Assembly: GCA_947496535.1 (NCBI GenBank)
Contig: CANMDE010000004.1
Location: 231,042 to 295,041, forward strand
Source of the DNA: an uncultured Paracoccaceae bacterium
GTDB lineage: Bacteria > Pseudomonadota > Alphaproteobacteria > Rhodobacterales > Rhodobacteraceae
Direction: 5' to 3'
Length of the DNA stretch: 64,000 nt
Under the pieces are notes generated by a model. The model was not told where the DNA came from. It saw only the letters and a list, made by a program, of their open reading frames with translations, and ran no database searches. Of the stretch, positions 1 to 9,071 are shown piece by piece. Each line of letters begins with the position of its first letter. Positions within the stretch are counted from its first letter, which is position 1. A program made the translations under genes and the position numbers.

Positions 1-593
1 AGGTTGCGCATGCGCTCCAGCGCCTGCTCCATTGTCATGACATGCTGGCGGTCCATCACAAAGGGGCGGAAATCGTCGCGGGTACGAATACGCGCATAAC
101 CTTGCATCAGATCAAGCAGCGTCGCCGTGTAGGTCACGCGGCGGACCCGCTGGACATCTTCTGTAACGCCACGGGGAAAGAAGTCGCGACCCAACTGATC
201 CCGTGCCATCAGTTTCGCCGCAGAGTCCCGCATCGCCTCAAGCCGTTCCAATTGGAACGCCAAATGCGCGGCCAGTTCTTCACCCGTTGGCCCCTCCTCT
301 GACGGGTCCGGCGGCAACAACAGGCGTGATTTCAAAAAAGCGAGCCAGGCCGCCATCACCAGATAGTCAGCGGCCAGTTCCAGACGCAGCTGTTTGGCCT
401 TTTCGACAAAAGCCAGATACTGCTCGGCCAAGGCCAGAATGGATATCTGGCGCAGATCGACCTTCTGCGTCCGTGACAAGGTCAGCAACAGGTCAAGAGG
501 GCCTTCAAAGGCACCAACATCCACGATCAAAGCCTCAGCGGCGATACGCTCACTGACGCTGATCGTGTCTTCCTGGAACTCGTCGCCCTGCAT
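1..593 (-). CDS. scpA: Segregation and condensation protein A, partial (3' end beyond window)
   Basis: ScpA is the kleisin subunit that bridges SMC heads with ScpB in chromosome condensation and segregation. The reading frame runs from an ATG at 593 to the window edge (197 codons visible) and carries the kleisin N-terminal signature: FEGPLDLLLTLSRTQKVDLR, then a helical stretch with DYLVMAAWLAFLKSRLLLP, characteristic of ScpA. AGAGG lies just upstream of the start, inside the end of nagZ, 8 nt from its stop. The order argS, SPOR protein, nagZ, scpA on one strand is a common alphaproteobacterial arrangement, and scpB would be expected next, outside the window. Confidence 0.93.
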   Translation of the reverse strand, partial: MQGDEFQEDTISVSERIAAEALIVDVGAFEGPLDLLLTLSRTQKVDLRQISILALAEQYLAFVEKAKQLRLELAADYLVMAAWLAFLKSRLLLPPDPSEEGPTGEELAAHLAFQLERLEAMRDSAAKLMARDQLGRDFFPRGVTEDVQRVRRVTYTATLLDLMQGYARIRTRDDFRPFVMDRQHVMTMEQALERMRN

Positions 594-601
594 CTGCCCT
601 C

Positions 602-1591
602 TTAGCTCAGTAGCGTCTCAAACTCCGCTTCCAAAAGGGGGATGTCAATGTCATCGGGCGTCTTTCGCTGCGCCAAAGCGCGATTTGCGCGGGTCATTGC
701 GGTTTGGGTCATCGGGCCCGCAGCCTTTGCGACCGCCTCCATTTCCGACGGCTCACCATTGCAATGCAAAATGATGTCACAACCCGCTGCAATCGACGCA
801 GTCGACCGCTCAGCAACGCTACCAGAAAGCGCCTCCATCGACAGATCATCCGTCATCAATAGCCCGTCAAAGCCGATGTCTTTTCGGATAAGATCAATCA
901 TTTTCGGTGATGTGGTGGCCGGACCATCAGGATCAATGTCCGAGAATACGATATGCGCTGACATCCCCATCGGCAGATCATTCAGCGCCTTGAAGGGGGC
1001 AAAGTCATGCGCCTCAAGTTCCCCCCGCGTCTGATCGACCTGTGGCAACCGCAAATGGCTGTCAATTGCCGCACGGCCATGACCGGGGATGTGCTTCAAC
1101 ACTGGCAGAACACCACCGGCAAGGTGGGCATCCGCGCAAATCCGCGCTGCCTTGGTAACGGTTTCCACATCCCGCCCATAAAGACGGTTTTGCAGGAACG
1201 GATGAGTGCTATCCTCGGCGATATCAGCAAGAGGGGCGCAATTGGCGTCAATACCCACGTCATACAGTTCAGCAGCAATCAGTCGGTTCCTGATCCATTG
1301 GGCACGCATCGGATCACTGGCACGGTCCATCTGATCAAGGGCTGGCAGGTATTCGCGCCAATGCGGTGCCCACATTCGCTGCACGCGACCGCCCTCCTGA
1401 TCGATCAAGATAGGGGCGTTGCGCCCTACCGTGTCGCGCAACCCCGCTGTCAAACGGCGAAGCTGATCGGGTGCGTCGATGTTGCGGGCAAAAACAATGA
1501 AACCAAGTGGATCAGCTTCGCGAAAAAACCCACGCTCCCACGCAGTCACCTCAAGCGCAGCTGGTCCAAAAATCGCAGCGGTATGGGGCAC
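602..1591 (-). CDS. nagZ: Beta-N-acetylhexosaminidase (glycoside hydrolase family 3)
   Basis: NagZ removes N-acetylglucosamine from muropeptides in the cytoplasm during peptidoglycan recycling. The 329-residue single-domain length fits bacterial NagZ. Visible family motifs are LIDQEGGRVQRM near residue 65, KHIPGHGRA (the flexible loop carrying the catalytic Asp-His dyad region) and GLLMTDDLSMEAL, whose Asp is the nucleophile position. No signal peptide is seen, as expected for a cytoplasmic enzyme. It abuts the upstream SPOR gene with no gap (stop at 1592, start at 1591), so the two are very likely co-translated. The pairing with a peptidoglycan-binding SPOR protein fits a cell-wall theme. 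Confidence 0.95.
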   Translation of the reverse strand: MPHTAAIFGPAALEVTAWERGFFREADPLGFIVFARNIDAPDQLRRLTAGLRDTVGRNAPILIDQEGGRVQRMWAPHWREYLPALDQMDRASDPMRAQWIRNRLIAAELYDVGIDANCAPLADIAEDSTHPFLQNRLYGRDVETVTKAARICADAHLAGGVLPVLKHIPGHGRAAIDSHLRLPQVDQTRGELEAHDFAPFKALNDLPMGMSAHIVFSDIDPDGPATTSPKMIDLIRKDIGFDGLLMTDDLSMEALSGSVAERSTASIAAGCDIILHCNGEPSEMEAVAKAAGPMTQTAMTRANRALAQRKTPDDIDIPLLEAEFETLLS

Positions 1592-2542
1592 TTATTTGAC
1601 GACAACCGCTATGCAGTTCGCGCCTTCCGCCTCGAGCGCAACGCAGAAACGGCGGGCGTCGGCACGGTTTTCAAAACCGTTCGCGCGCAGCCTGTACCAC
1701 GTCCCACTTGTCTGTGTGCTGACCTGAATGACCCGTTCCTTGCCATCCATAAGCTCTGTAAATTTACCTTCCAGACGGCCCCACTCGGTCGCAGCCAGAT
1801 CCGGTGATGGGAAAGCACCCAGCTGCACAAGATTGGTGCCTGCCGCGAATTCTGTCGTTGTGACGGCAACCTCTTGCGTCGCAGCCTCGGCCCGAGGCGC
1901 AGGCGCAGCTTCAACCGGCTGCGTTGCAGGTACCCGCAAACTTGCCGGGCGCGATGCCGGGCGAAGTGAGACAGCCACACCCGGCACAGAGGCCGCGATG
2001 ATTTCCGGCTTCGGCTCTGCATCCAATTCCGCTAAAGGCTCTATACCGGCAGCCAACTGATCGGCCAAAGCCTCAATATCGTCCACAGGGGCAGTTTCAG
2101 CATTCGGAGCGACCAGATTGGCAGTGTTGACAGCCGCAGCCACATGGGTCGCGTCATCTTGGTTGACCTCTGCAGGAACAACCTCATCGGCCTCGGCCAT
2201 TGGTTGCACCTCAAGGTCTTCCTGCTCAAGATCGGCATTCCGTGGTGCAAGAACCAGACGATCTTCGGGGGCGCCTGCCTCACCTTCGGCTGCAACTTCG
2301 TTCACCGCAAGACCGGTATGTCGCGCCACATCGCCGCCCGGGTTGTCCGGCAGAACCCGCATATCGCCTTCCATGGCGCGGACCACTGGAATGCCGCTTA
2401 CATCTCGCATGATCAGCTTATAGCCCCAAAGGCTGACACCAACGATCAACGCCAGCGAAATAGCTGCACCTGCATAATTAACGAAAACACTGGCGCGACC
2501 TGCGCCTTGCGACGGGACCTGCCCCGCATCAAAAACTGCCAT
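1592..2542 (-). CDS. SPOR-domain membrane-anchored protein
   Basis: A 316-residue protein with a short cytoplasmic N-terminus, one membrane segment at about residues 22-45 (AGAAISLALIVGVSLWGYKL), a long low-complexity linker rich in Ala, Glu and Pro, and a C-terminal SPOR domain (about residues 235-316, starting NLVQLGAFPSPDLAATEW). SPOR domains bind denuded glycan strands at division septa, so a role at the divisome is inferred. It sits between argS and nagZ on the same strand. The linker is poorly conserved in such proteins and offers no further functional clue. Confidence 0.88.
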   Translation of the reverse strand: MAVFDAGQVPSQGAGRASVFVNYAGAAISLALIVGVSLWGYKLIMRDVSGIPVVRAMEGDMRVLPDNPGGDVARHTGLAVNEVAAEGEAGAPEDRLVLAPRNADLEQEDLEVQPMAEADEVVPAEVNQDDATHVAAAVNTANLVAPNAETAPVDDIEALADQLAAGIEPLAELDAEPKPEIIAASVPGVAVSLRPASRPASLRVPATQPVEAAPAPRAEAATQEVAVTTTEFAAGTNLVQLGAFPSPDLAATEWGRLEGKFTELMDGKERVIQVSTQTSGTWYRLRANGFENRADARRFCVALEAEGANCIAVVVK

Positions 2543-2614
2543 CTCTGCCTCGTTGCCCGTGCCGTTTCGGCTTGGTTGGGTCGTTTATACTTGCTCGATC
2601 CGGCAGGTCGTACG

Positions 2615-4357
2615 TTATCGCATCTCTTCCGCCGGCGTGACACCAAGAATAGCAAGCCCGTGCGAAATAACAATTGCCACGGCCCGAATCAGGGCGATTT
2701 TCGCTTGTGTTGTTGCGATGTCACCATCTTGCAGGAAACGCAGCGACGGATCGTCATTGCCCTTGTTCCAAAGCGCATGAAATTCAGAAGCTAAATCATA
2801 GAGATAGAAGGCGATCCTGTGTGGTTCATGCCCCTTGGCAGCAATCTCGACCAGACGCGGCCATTCTGCCAGCTTCTTGATGACAGAAAGCTCTGCCTCA
2901 TGGCCCAGTTGGGACAAATCCGCCCGCTCAAGTGCATTATCATCAACTACAATCCCGGCCTCCTCAGCCTTCTTCACAACCGAATTCACCCGTGCATAGG
3001 CATAGTTCACGTAAAAAACCGGGTTGTCCTTTGACTGCTCAGTCACCTTGTCAAAGTCAAAATCCAACGGCGCATCATTCTTGCGGGTCAGCATATGGAA
3101 CCGGGTCACATCCGGGCCAACCTGATCGACCACGTCCCGCAAGGTCACGAATGTCCCTGTCCGCTTGGACATCTTGAACGGCTCGCCATTCTTGAACAGC
3201 TTCACCAGCTGCGTCAGCTTCACATCCAGCGGCACCTCACCATCGGACAACGCGGAAACCGCCGCTTTCATCCGCTTTACATAGCCGCCATGATCCGCGC
3301 CGAACACGTCGATCAACTGGTCAAACCCGCGTTGCACCTTTTCATAGTGATACGCGATATCGGGGGCAAAATAAGTCCATGACCCATCCGACTTCTGCAC
3401 CGGCCGGTCCACGTCATCACCATGCTCGGTGGACTTGAACAGCGTCTGCTCGCGGGGTTCCCAATCTTCCGGCATCTTGCCCTTGGGCGGTTCAAGAACA
3501 CCCCGATAAATCAGACCCTTCTCGTCCAACTCGGCAATCGCTTTTTCGATCAACCCCGTGCCATATAGCGATTTTTCGGAAAAGAAGTTATCCATTTTAA
3601 TGCCCAGCTGGCCCAGATCCTCACGGATCAGATCCATCATGGCATCAGTGGAGAATTCACGAACTTCGGCGAGCCAGAACTGCTCTCCCTTGTCGACAAA
3701 CGCGTCGCCCACCTTTTCCTTCAAGGCCTGACCAACCGGGATCAGATAGTCGCCGGGATATGTCCCATCCTCGAACGCAACTTCTTGGCCATGGGCCTCA
3801 AGATACCGCAGATAGACCGACCGGGCGAGCACATCGACCTGCGCCCCACCATCATTGATGTAATATTCGCGGGTGACATCAAAACCGGCATAATCCAGTA
3901 GGCTGGCCAGCGCGTCGCCAAAAACGGCCCCGCGCGTATGTCCGACATGCAAAGGACCGGTCGGATTGGCCGAGACATATTCGACCATAATTTTTTGGCC
4001 TTGCCCCAAGGTGGATTGACCAAAATCAGGATCGCTCAACGCCGCTTTGACAACACCCTGCCAGACCGCAGGTGCCAGCCGCATATTCAGAAACCCTGGC
4101 CCAGCAACCTCTGCCGCCTCGACCTGCGGATCATCCAGCAACTTTGTCGCCAGCGCTTCTGCAATGGCGCGTGGGTTCATCTTGGCAGGCTTGGCCAGCA
4201 CCATCGCGGCATTCGTCGCCATGTCACCATGTGCGGCATCGCGCGGCGGCTCGACCGTCACGGCAGCAAATGAAAGACCATCAGGCAAAGTGCCTTCGGC
4301 CACCAACTGATCAAGACAGGCCAGCACGCGAATGCGGATATCGGCGAATAGGTTCAT
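2615..4357 (-). CDS. argS: Arginyl-tRNA synthetase
   Basis: Class I aminoacyl-tRNA synthetase that charges tRNA-Arg. At 580 residues it has the expected length. Seen in order: the N-terminal Add-1 domain (residues 1-90), the HIGH-type signature [18 protein letters not shown] near residue 133, the Rossmann core, [16 protein letters not shown] (KMSKS-like loop), and the alpha-helical DALR anticodon-binding domain ending [11 protein letters not shown]. The ATG at 4357 gives the usual N-terminus. It is the first gene of the minus-strand run argS-SPOR-nagZ-scpA. Confidence 0.97.
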   Translation of the reverse strand: MNLFADIRIRVLACLDQLVAEGTLPDGLSFAAVTVEPPRDAAHGDMATNAAMVLAKPAKMNPRAIAEALATKLLDDPQVEAAEVAGPGFLNMRLAPAVWQGVVKAALSDPDFGQSTLGQGQKIMVEYVSANPTGPLHVGHTRGAVFGDALASLLDYAGFDVTREYYINDGGAQVDVLARSVYLRYLEAHGQEVAFEDGTYPGDYLIPVGQALKEKVGDAFVDKGEQFWLAEVREFSTDAMMDLIREDLGQLGIKMDNFFSEKSLYGTGLIEKAIAELDEKGLIYRGVLEPPKGKMPEDWEPREQTLFKSTEHGDDVDRPVQKSDGSWTYFAPDIAYHYEKVQRGFDQLIDVFGADHGGYVKRMKAAVSALSDGEVPLDVKLTQLVKLFKNGEPFKMSKRTGTFVTLRDVVDQVGPDVTRFHMLTRKNDAPLDFDFDKVTEQSKDNPVFYVNYAYARVNSVVKKAEEAGIVVDDNALERADLSQLGHEAELSVIKKLAEWPRLVEIAAKGHEPHRIAFYLYDLASEFHALWNKGNDDPSLRFLQDGDIATTQAKIALIRAVAIVISHGLAILGVTPAEEMR

Positions 4358-4436
4358 GAGCGTTCCAGAACAAATGTTTGCGGCGGTTTACCACCCCACC
4401 GTCACAGGGCAAGCGAACTTTTCAAAGTAATTGCTG

Positions 4437-6269
4437 TCACTGCCCGGGCGGCTGGTCGCCTTCACCTTCACGAGCAGGACGAAACGCAATAATTCGCACA
4501 TCCGGTGCACCTTTGACCTCTTCGTCCTTTCGGATCAATCGAATGTCGCCATTGGGCGCAAGCCGTGCAAACAGATGCGCTTCTGTTCGTTCTGCCCGCC
4601 AGTCTTCGAACGTGTATTCCTCGGTCAGTCTTGTGATGCGGAACGTCCAACCGTCGCGGATCAATTTGTTCATACCGGCATGCGTCTCATCCACGCCAAA
4701 CATCCGCCCGCCCAAGGTTCGGGGAAGCTGATGCCGGGCGCTCTCATTCTTTTCGCGCATGATCTGAAAAACATTGTCGCGACCAAACTCCGGTGCCAGA
4801 TCGGTGGCGACCAGCGTGTTATAAGCATCATTATCGGTCGCTGCGATCAATGTCGCATAGCTGACCAACTCCAACCGCTGCTCGGCTGCCTCAGACAAGA
4901 TATCGCCTGAAAACGTCGAAATCCCCACGGTCCGCGCACCGCGCAGATTGCCAAAGTTCGGATCGGTCATCAGAACCGGCACTTCGGCTTTCTGCAAGGC
5001 TTCGGCAAAGGCCGTCGTCCAGGGCGAGCCACCGATTATAATGACGCCGGGTGTGTCAGAGCCCGTCAGCCCCAGCCACCTTGCAAACGGCGCAAGCGTA
5101 AATCCGTGCAAGACGACGGTGACAGAAACAAGGGCAAAGGCCAAAGGCCCGATCAGCGCGGCATCCGCGAACCCCAGTTCAAAAAGCCGCTCACCGAACA
5201 ACCCGGCAACAGCGACTAGAACCACCCCGCGCGGACCGGTCAGGGCCACCAAAAGCTGCTCTTTGAAAGGTACCCCAGATCCCACAAGAGACGCCAACAC
5301 CGTCAGCGGGCGGGCCACCAGAACCACCATAAGAACAAAGGCCACCGCACGCCAATCCAGCTGCGCCAAAGCATTGAAATCAAGGCCCGCAGCCAAAAGG
5401 ATAAACACCCCGGACACCAAAAGAACTGTGGCATGTTCCTTGAAACGTCGCAGTTCTTCGTAGCTGGGCAGGTTCGAATTCGCGATCACGATCCCCATGA
5501 TGGTCACGGCCAACAACCCGCTCTCGTGAAGAATGTAATCAGACACGGCGAAAACGCCCAAAAGCAGTGAAAACAGCACAGGCACTTTCATATATTCCGG
5601 CACCCAACCACGTTTGAACGATCTGGCCAGACCAAAGCCTGCAGCCGCTCCAAAGGCCGTGGCGATGCTGATCCCGACAAATAGGTCTATTGCAGCAGCG
5701 CTCACTGTGGTCGCCGTATTGAGTACCAAAACAACCTCAAACGCCAACACTGCAGCCAATGCCCCAATCGGGTCATTCACAATCGCTTCCCATTGTAGCA
5801 AGGCCGCAGGGCGCTTTGCCAATCGGGCGGTGCGCAGCAAGGGGGCAATCACCGTTGGCCCGGTGACAATCATGATGCCACCGAACACCGCAGCGCTTTC
5901 CCAGCTGAGCCCGGCACCATAACGCAGGGTCAGCGCAGAGGTCAGCCAGCCAAGCGGCGCACCAATGAAAACAAGGCGTTTCACACCCTTGGCCGCGTCC
6001 TGCAATGAATGCAGATTGAGCGTCAGACCACCCTCGAACAGGATAATTGCCACCGCGATGGATATGATCGGCCCCATCAACGGCCCAATATCCCGAGCTG
6101 GGTCAAAAACCCCCGCGACCGGACCAATCAGAATGCCCGCAACAAGCATCAACACAATCGCAGGCATCCGCATCCGCCACGCCAACCATTGCGAGCCGAC
6201 ACCAAGTGCGCCCACCAGCGCAAAGGCCATCACAGGGGCCATCGCCCCAGCTTCACTTTCAATTGCCAT
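4437..6269 (-). CDS. CPA1-type cation:proton antiporter with RCK-like domain
   Basis: A 610-residue membrane protein: about 12-13 hydrophobic segments over the first 400 residues, including IVNDPIGALAAVLAFE, which contains the conserved Asp of sodium/proton exchangers, followed by a soluble TrkA-N-like nucleotide-binding domain (GVIIIGGSPWTTAFAEAL to about residue 540). Monovalent cation/proton exchange at the inner membrane is inferred. The frame can be extended to 6302, but the ATG at 6269 is preceded by GGCGGGGGTC and overlaps the end of dgt by only 11 bases, so this start is preferred. The C-terminus is hydrophilic and acidic. Confidence 0.88.
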   Translation of the reverse strand: MAIESEAGAMAPVMAFALVGALGVGSQWLAWRMRMPAIVLMLVAGILIGPVAGVFDPARDIGPLMGPIISIAVAIILFEGGLTLNLHSLQDAAKGVKRLVFIGAPLGWLTSALTLRYGAGLSWESAAVFGGIMIVTGPTVIAPLLRTARLAKRPAALLQWEAIVNDPIGALAAVLAFEVVLVLNTATTVSAAAIDLFVGISIATAFGAAAGFGLARSFKRGWVPEYMKVPVLFSLLLGVFAVSDYILHESGLLAVTIMGIVIANSNLPSYEELRRFKEHATVLLVSGVFILLAAGLDFNALAQLDWRAVAFVLMVVLVARPLTVLASLVGSGVPFKEQLLVALTGPRGVVLVAVAGLFGERLFELGFADAALIGPLAFALVSVTVVLHGFTLAPFARWLGLTGSDTPGVIIIGGSPWTTAFAEALQKAEVPVLMTDPNFGNLRGARTVGISTFSGDILSEAAEQRLELVSYATLIAATDNDAYNTLVATDLAPEFGRDNVFQIMREKNESARHQLPRTLGGRMFGVDETHAGMNKLIRDGWTFRITRLTEEYTFEDWRAERTEAHLFARLAPNGDIRLIRKDEEVKGAPDVRIIAFRPAREGEGDQPPGQ

Positions 6270-7431
6270 CAATGACCCCCGCCGGAATTTCTTCCCCACC
6301 AATCAAGCGCTTATGCTCTTGAATTGCAAACCGATCAGTCATCCCGGCAATGTAATCGGCCACGATACGCGCCAACGTCATCTGATCAGGTGCGTCCGCC
6401 ACATCCTTGCGCCACTGTTTGGGCAACTCGCCGGTATTTTCCATAAAGAACGGAAACAGATCATCTATCATCTTGGTCACCACTATGCGCATGTCCACCA
6501 CTGCTGGGGCGCGATACATGCGCTCGAACAGAAACTGGCGGATAACCTTCAGGTCGACCCAAAGTTCAGGTGAAAACTGTATCACCATGCGACCCGCATG
6601 CCGGATGTCATGCACGCTACATGGATTAATCGTCGCGATATTGCGGCGACTGATCGTGATAACGTCTTCAACCAGCATACCAAAGAACCGGCGCAGGGCC
6701 TCATGCCGTCGCCGGTAGTAATTCAGCCCCGGATACCTCGCATCCACGCCAGCAAAGCATTCTCGCAAGATAGGCAGTTCCGCCAACTCGTCCGTACTGA
6801 ACAATTCCGCACGAAGTCCGTCATGTAAGTCATGATTATTATAGGCTATATCGTCCGCCAGAGCGGCCGCCTGCGCCTCTGCGCTGGCATGGGTATTCAA
6901 CTCCAGATCATGACGTTCATTATAGGCCGCCAAGGCATGCGGAATATCCCCGGTCACCGGCCCGTTATGTTTGGCGATCCCCTCAAGACTTTCCCATGTC
7001 AGGTTCAGCCCGTCCCATTCGGCGTAGTGTCGTTCCAGATTGGTGACGATATGCAGCGCCTGCGCGTTGTGATCAAAGCCGCCATAAGGCTGCATCAGCG
7101 CATCCAACGCTTCCTCGCCCGTATGACCAAAGGGTGTGTGCCCCAGATCATGCGCCAGCGCGACAGCCTCAGTCAGTTCCACATTCAAATCAAGTGATGC
7201 CGCCACCGTCCGGGCCACTTGCGCCACTTCAATCGAATGGGTCAGCCGGGTGCGAAAATAATCCCCTTCATGCTCGATAAACACCTGCGTCTTGTGCTTG
7301 AGCCGCCGAAACGCCGAGGAATGGATGATCCGGTCGCGGTCCCGCTGGAAAGGAGAGCGGAATGCGCTTTCCTCTTCCTCATAGAGCCGCCCCCGCGGAT
7401 TGGCGGGATCGGTTGCATATGGCGCTGCCAT
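6259..7431 (-). CDS. dgt: Deoxyguanosinetriphosphate triphosphohydrolase-like protein (HD domain)
   Basis: HD-superfamily dNTP triphosphohydrolase, releasing triphosphate from dNTPs and affecting nucleotide pools. The 390-residue length matches the type-2 dGTPase-like group common in alphaproteobacteria. Motifs: SAFRRLKHKTQVFIEHEGDY, RTRLTHSIEVAQ (first metal-ligand His), ALAHDLGHTPFGHTGEEALD (the HD pair) and the downstream ADDIAYNNHDLHDGL with a further Asp ligand. It is divergent from the Fe-S carrier gene at 7505, with about 73 bp between starts that must hold both promoters. Confidence 0.94.
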   Translation of the reverse strand: MAAPYATDPANPRGRLYEEEESAFRSPFQRDRDRIIHSSAFRRLKHKTQVFIEHEGDYFRTRLTHSIEVAQVARTVAASLDLNVELTEAVALAHDLGHTPFGHTGEEALDALMQPYGGFDHNAQALHIVTNLERHYAEWDGLNLTWESLEGIAKHNGPVTGDIPHALAAYNERHDLELNTHASAEAQAAALADDIAYNNHDLHDGLRAELFSTDELAELPILRECFAGVDARYPGLNYYRRRHEALRRFFGMLVEDVITISRRNIATINPCSVHDIRHAGRMVIQFSPELWVDLKVIRQFLFERMYRAPAVVDMRIVVTKMIDDLFPFFMENTGELPKQWRKDVADAPDQMTLARIVADYIAGMTDRFAIQEHKRLIGGEEIPAGVIDGN

Positions 7432-7504
7432 GTTTTCTGCCTGTCTTGTTCGTCTTGCCTGTCCCCCCTATATTCCAACTGTAACAAAACCGATAGGTTG
7501 CAAA

Positions 7505-7831
7505 ATGCTGACAATCCCGCCCAAGGTCACACCTCGCGCATTTGAACGGCTCGCCGAAATCGGCGCGGCCTCGCAGGGAAAGGCATTGCGCGTCGCCGTA
7601 GAGGGCGGCGGTTGTTCAGGATTTCAGTATGAAATCGACCTTGATGACCCGAAAGACGATGATCTCTTGCTCAGCGAAAACGGCGAAACCGTCGTGATCG
7701 ATAGCGTCTCCCTGCCCTTTCTGGCGGATGCGGTGATTGATTTCAGCGAAGAACTCATCGGTGCGCGGTTCATCATCCAAAACCCCAACGCCACCTCTTC
7801 CTGCGGCTGCGGCACGTCCTTCTCGATGTAG
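7505..7831 (+). CDS. erpA: HesB/IscA-family iron-sulfur insertion protein (ErpA-like)
   Basis: A-type Fe-S carrier that hands clusters to apo-proteins. The 108-residue frame from the ATG at 7505 begins MLTIPPKVTPRAFERL. It carries the three conserved cysteines: GGGCSGFQYEIDL and the C-terminal NATSSCGCGTSFSM. The open frame extends upstream to 7400, but that part lies within the divergent dgt start region and has no family similarity. Function is assigned from family motifs; ErpA and IscA cannot be firmly separated by eye. Confidence 0.9.
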   Translation: MLTIPPKVTPRAFERLAEIGAASQGKALRVAVEGGGCSGFQYEIDLDDPKDDDLLLSENGETVVIDSVSLPFLADAVIDFSEELIGARFIIQNPNATSSCGCGTSFSM

Positions 7832-7888
7832 GCCCCTTGTGCCATCCCAACTGGTGGGGCAAAACTGCCCCAAACAAGGGGTGGCCAT

Positions 7889-8668
7889 ATGAAAATCGCG
7901 ACATTCAACATCAACGGCGTCAAAGCCCGGATCGGCGCGTTGACGGACTGGCTGGATGAGGCCCAACCCGATGTCGCCCTCCTGCAAGAAATCAAATCCA
8001 TCGACGAGGCCTTCCCCCGAGAGATCATCGAAGAGAAAGGCTATAACGTCGAAACGCACGGTCAAAAAGGGTTCAACGGCGTCGCCATCCTGTCAAAGCT
8101 CCCGCTGGAAGACGTCACCCGCGGCCTGCCCGGTGATGACAGTGACGAGCAAGCCCGCTGGATCGAGGCCACAGTTGTCGGCGATAAGGCGATCCGCATC
8201 TGCGGACTTTACCTGCCCAACGGAAACCCAGCGCCGGGGCCGAAATACGACTATAAACTCGCATGGATGGAGCGCTTGTACAAACGCGCCCAAGACCTTC
8301 TGAACGACGAACAGCCCGCGCTGATGGCAGGCGACTACAACATCATCATCCAACCCGAAGACGCCGCCCGCTCTGACGCATGGCGCGATGACGCCCTGTT
8401 TCGTCTAGAAAGCCGCGACGCCTTCCGGCGTATCCAGAACCTCGGTTTCACCGAAGCGTTCCGCGCGAGCGAGGCTGGCGCTGGCCACTATTCATTCTGG
8501 GATTATCAGGCCGGTGCCTGGGACAAAAACGACGGCATCCGGATCGATCATTTCCTTCTGACACCACAATGCGCCGACTTACTGAACAACTGCTGGATCG
8601 AAGCCGACATGCGTGGGCGTGAGAAGCCATCCGACCACGTCCCTGTCTGGGTTGACCTCGCAGCCTGA
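7889..8668 (+). CDS. xth: Exodeoxyribonuclease III
   Basis: AP endonuclease / 3'-5' exonuclease of the EEP superfamily, acting in base excision repair. 259 residues, typical for XthA. Motifs: MKIATFNINGVKARI at the N-terminus, LLQEIKS (metal-binding Glu), ICGLYLPNGNPAPG, AGDYNII (catalytic Asp), and the C-terminal SDHVPVWVDL with the catalytic His. A strong AAGGGGTGG ribosome-binding site precedes the ATG. It lies 57 bp after the Fe-S carrier gene on the same strand. Confidence 0.95.
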   Translation: MKIATFNINGVKARIGALTDWLDEAQPDVALLQEIKSIDEAFPREIIEEKGYNVETHGQKGFNGVAILSKLPLEDVTRGLPGDDSDEQARWIEATVVGDKAIRICGLYLPNGNPAPGPKYDYKLAWMERLYKRAQDLLNDEQPALMAGDYNIIIQPEDAARSDAWRDDALFRLESRDAFRRIQNLGFTEAFRASEAGAGHYSFWDYQAGAWDKNDGIRIDHFLLTPQCADLLNNCWIEADMRGREKPSDHVPVWVDLAA

Positions 8669-8728
8669 TAATTTATGATTGAAATCAACAATAAGAGCAG
8701 TGATACACGTTCGACTGGAAAGTATATC

Positions 8729-9055
8729 ATGCTCAAATTGTATCTTGCGATTGCCATTGTCTTCTCAACCCTGCCCGGAGCAGTGTCCGCTCAGTGTCGG
8801 ATTGCCATTGCAGGCACCAATTGCGTCAGCGTACCGCAAAGCCAGAAAGCAGCCCCAAAACCCGGACCGGTCAAGGTTGGCGACATGCTGGAACGCGGCG
8901 AGTACTCCATGCTGCTGAATGCCAGCTATTATGGGCTTTCAGGCGTGGCCGATGGCTGGGTCTATATGCGGATTGAAGAAGACATCTACCGCGTAGACTG
9001 GAACAGCCACGAAGTGCTCGAACGGGTTACGGATCAAGCCAACGCAAACTGGTAG
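8729..9055 (+). CDS. Small exported protein, RcnB-like region possible
   Basis: A 108-residue protein beginning MLKLYLAIAIVFSTLPGAVSA followed by QCRI, a clear Sec signal peptide with cleavage expected after VSA. The mature part has two cysteines near its start and a C-terminal region (LNASYYGLSGVADGWVYMRI, then DIYRVDWNSHEVLERV) that resembles the RcnB/YxeA-type periplasmic fold in pattern only. The frame opens at 8675, but GGAAAG eight bases before the ATG at 8729 and the signal peptide decide the start. Periplasmic location is inferred; function is unknown. Confidence 0.72.
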   Translation: MLKLYLAIAIVFSTLPGAVSAQCRIAIAGTNCVSVPQSQKAAPKPGPVKVGDMLERGEYSMLLNASYYGLSGVADGWVYMRIEEDIYRVDWNSHEVLERVTDQANANW

Positions 9056-9071
9056 CCGCCTTTCGTTCCCA

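Noticed and set aside
1007..1807. 266-codon plus-strand frame across nagZ and the SPOR gene
   Set aside because: Antisense shadow of two recognised genes in a G+C-rich genome.
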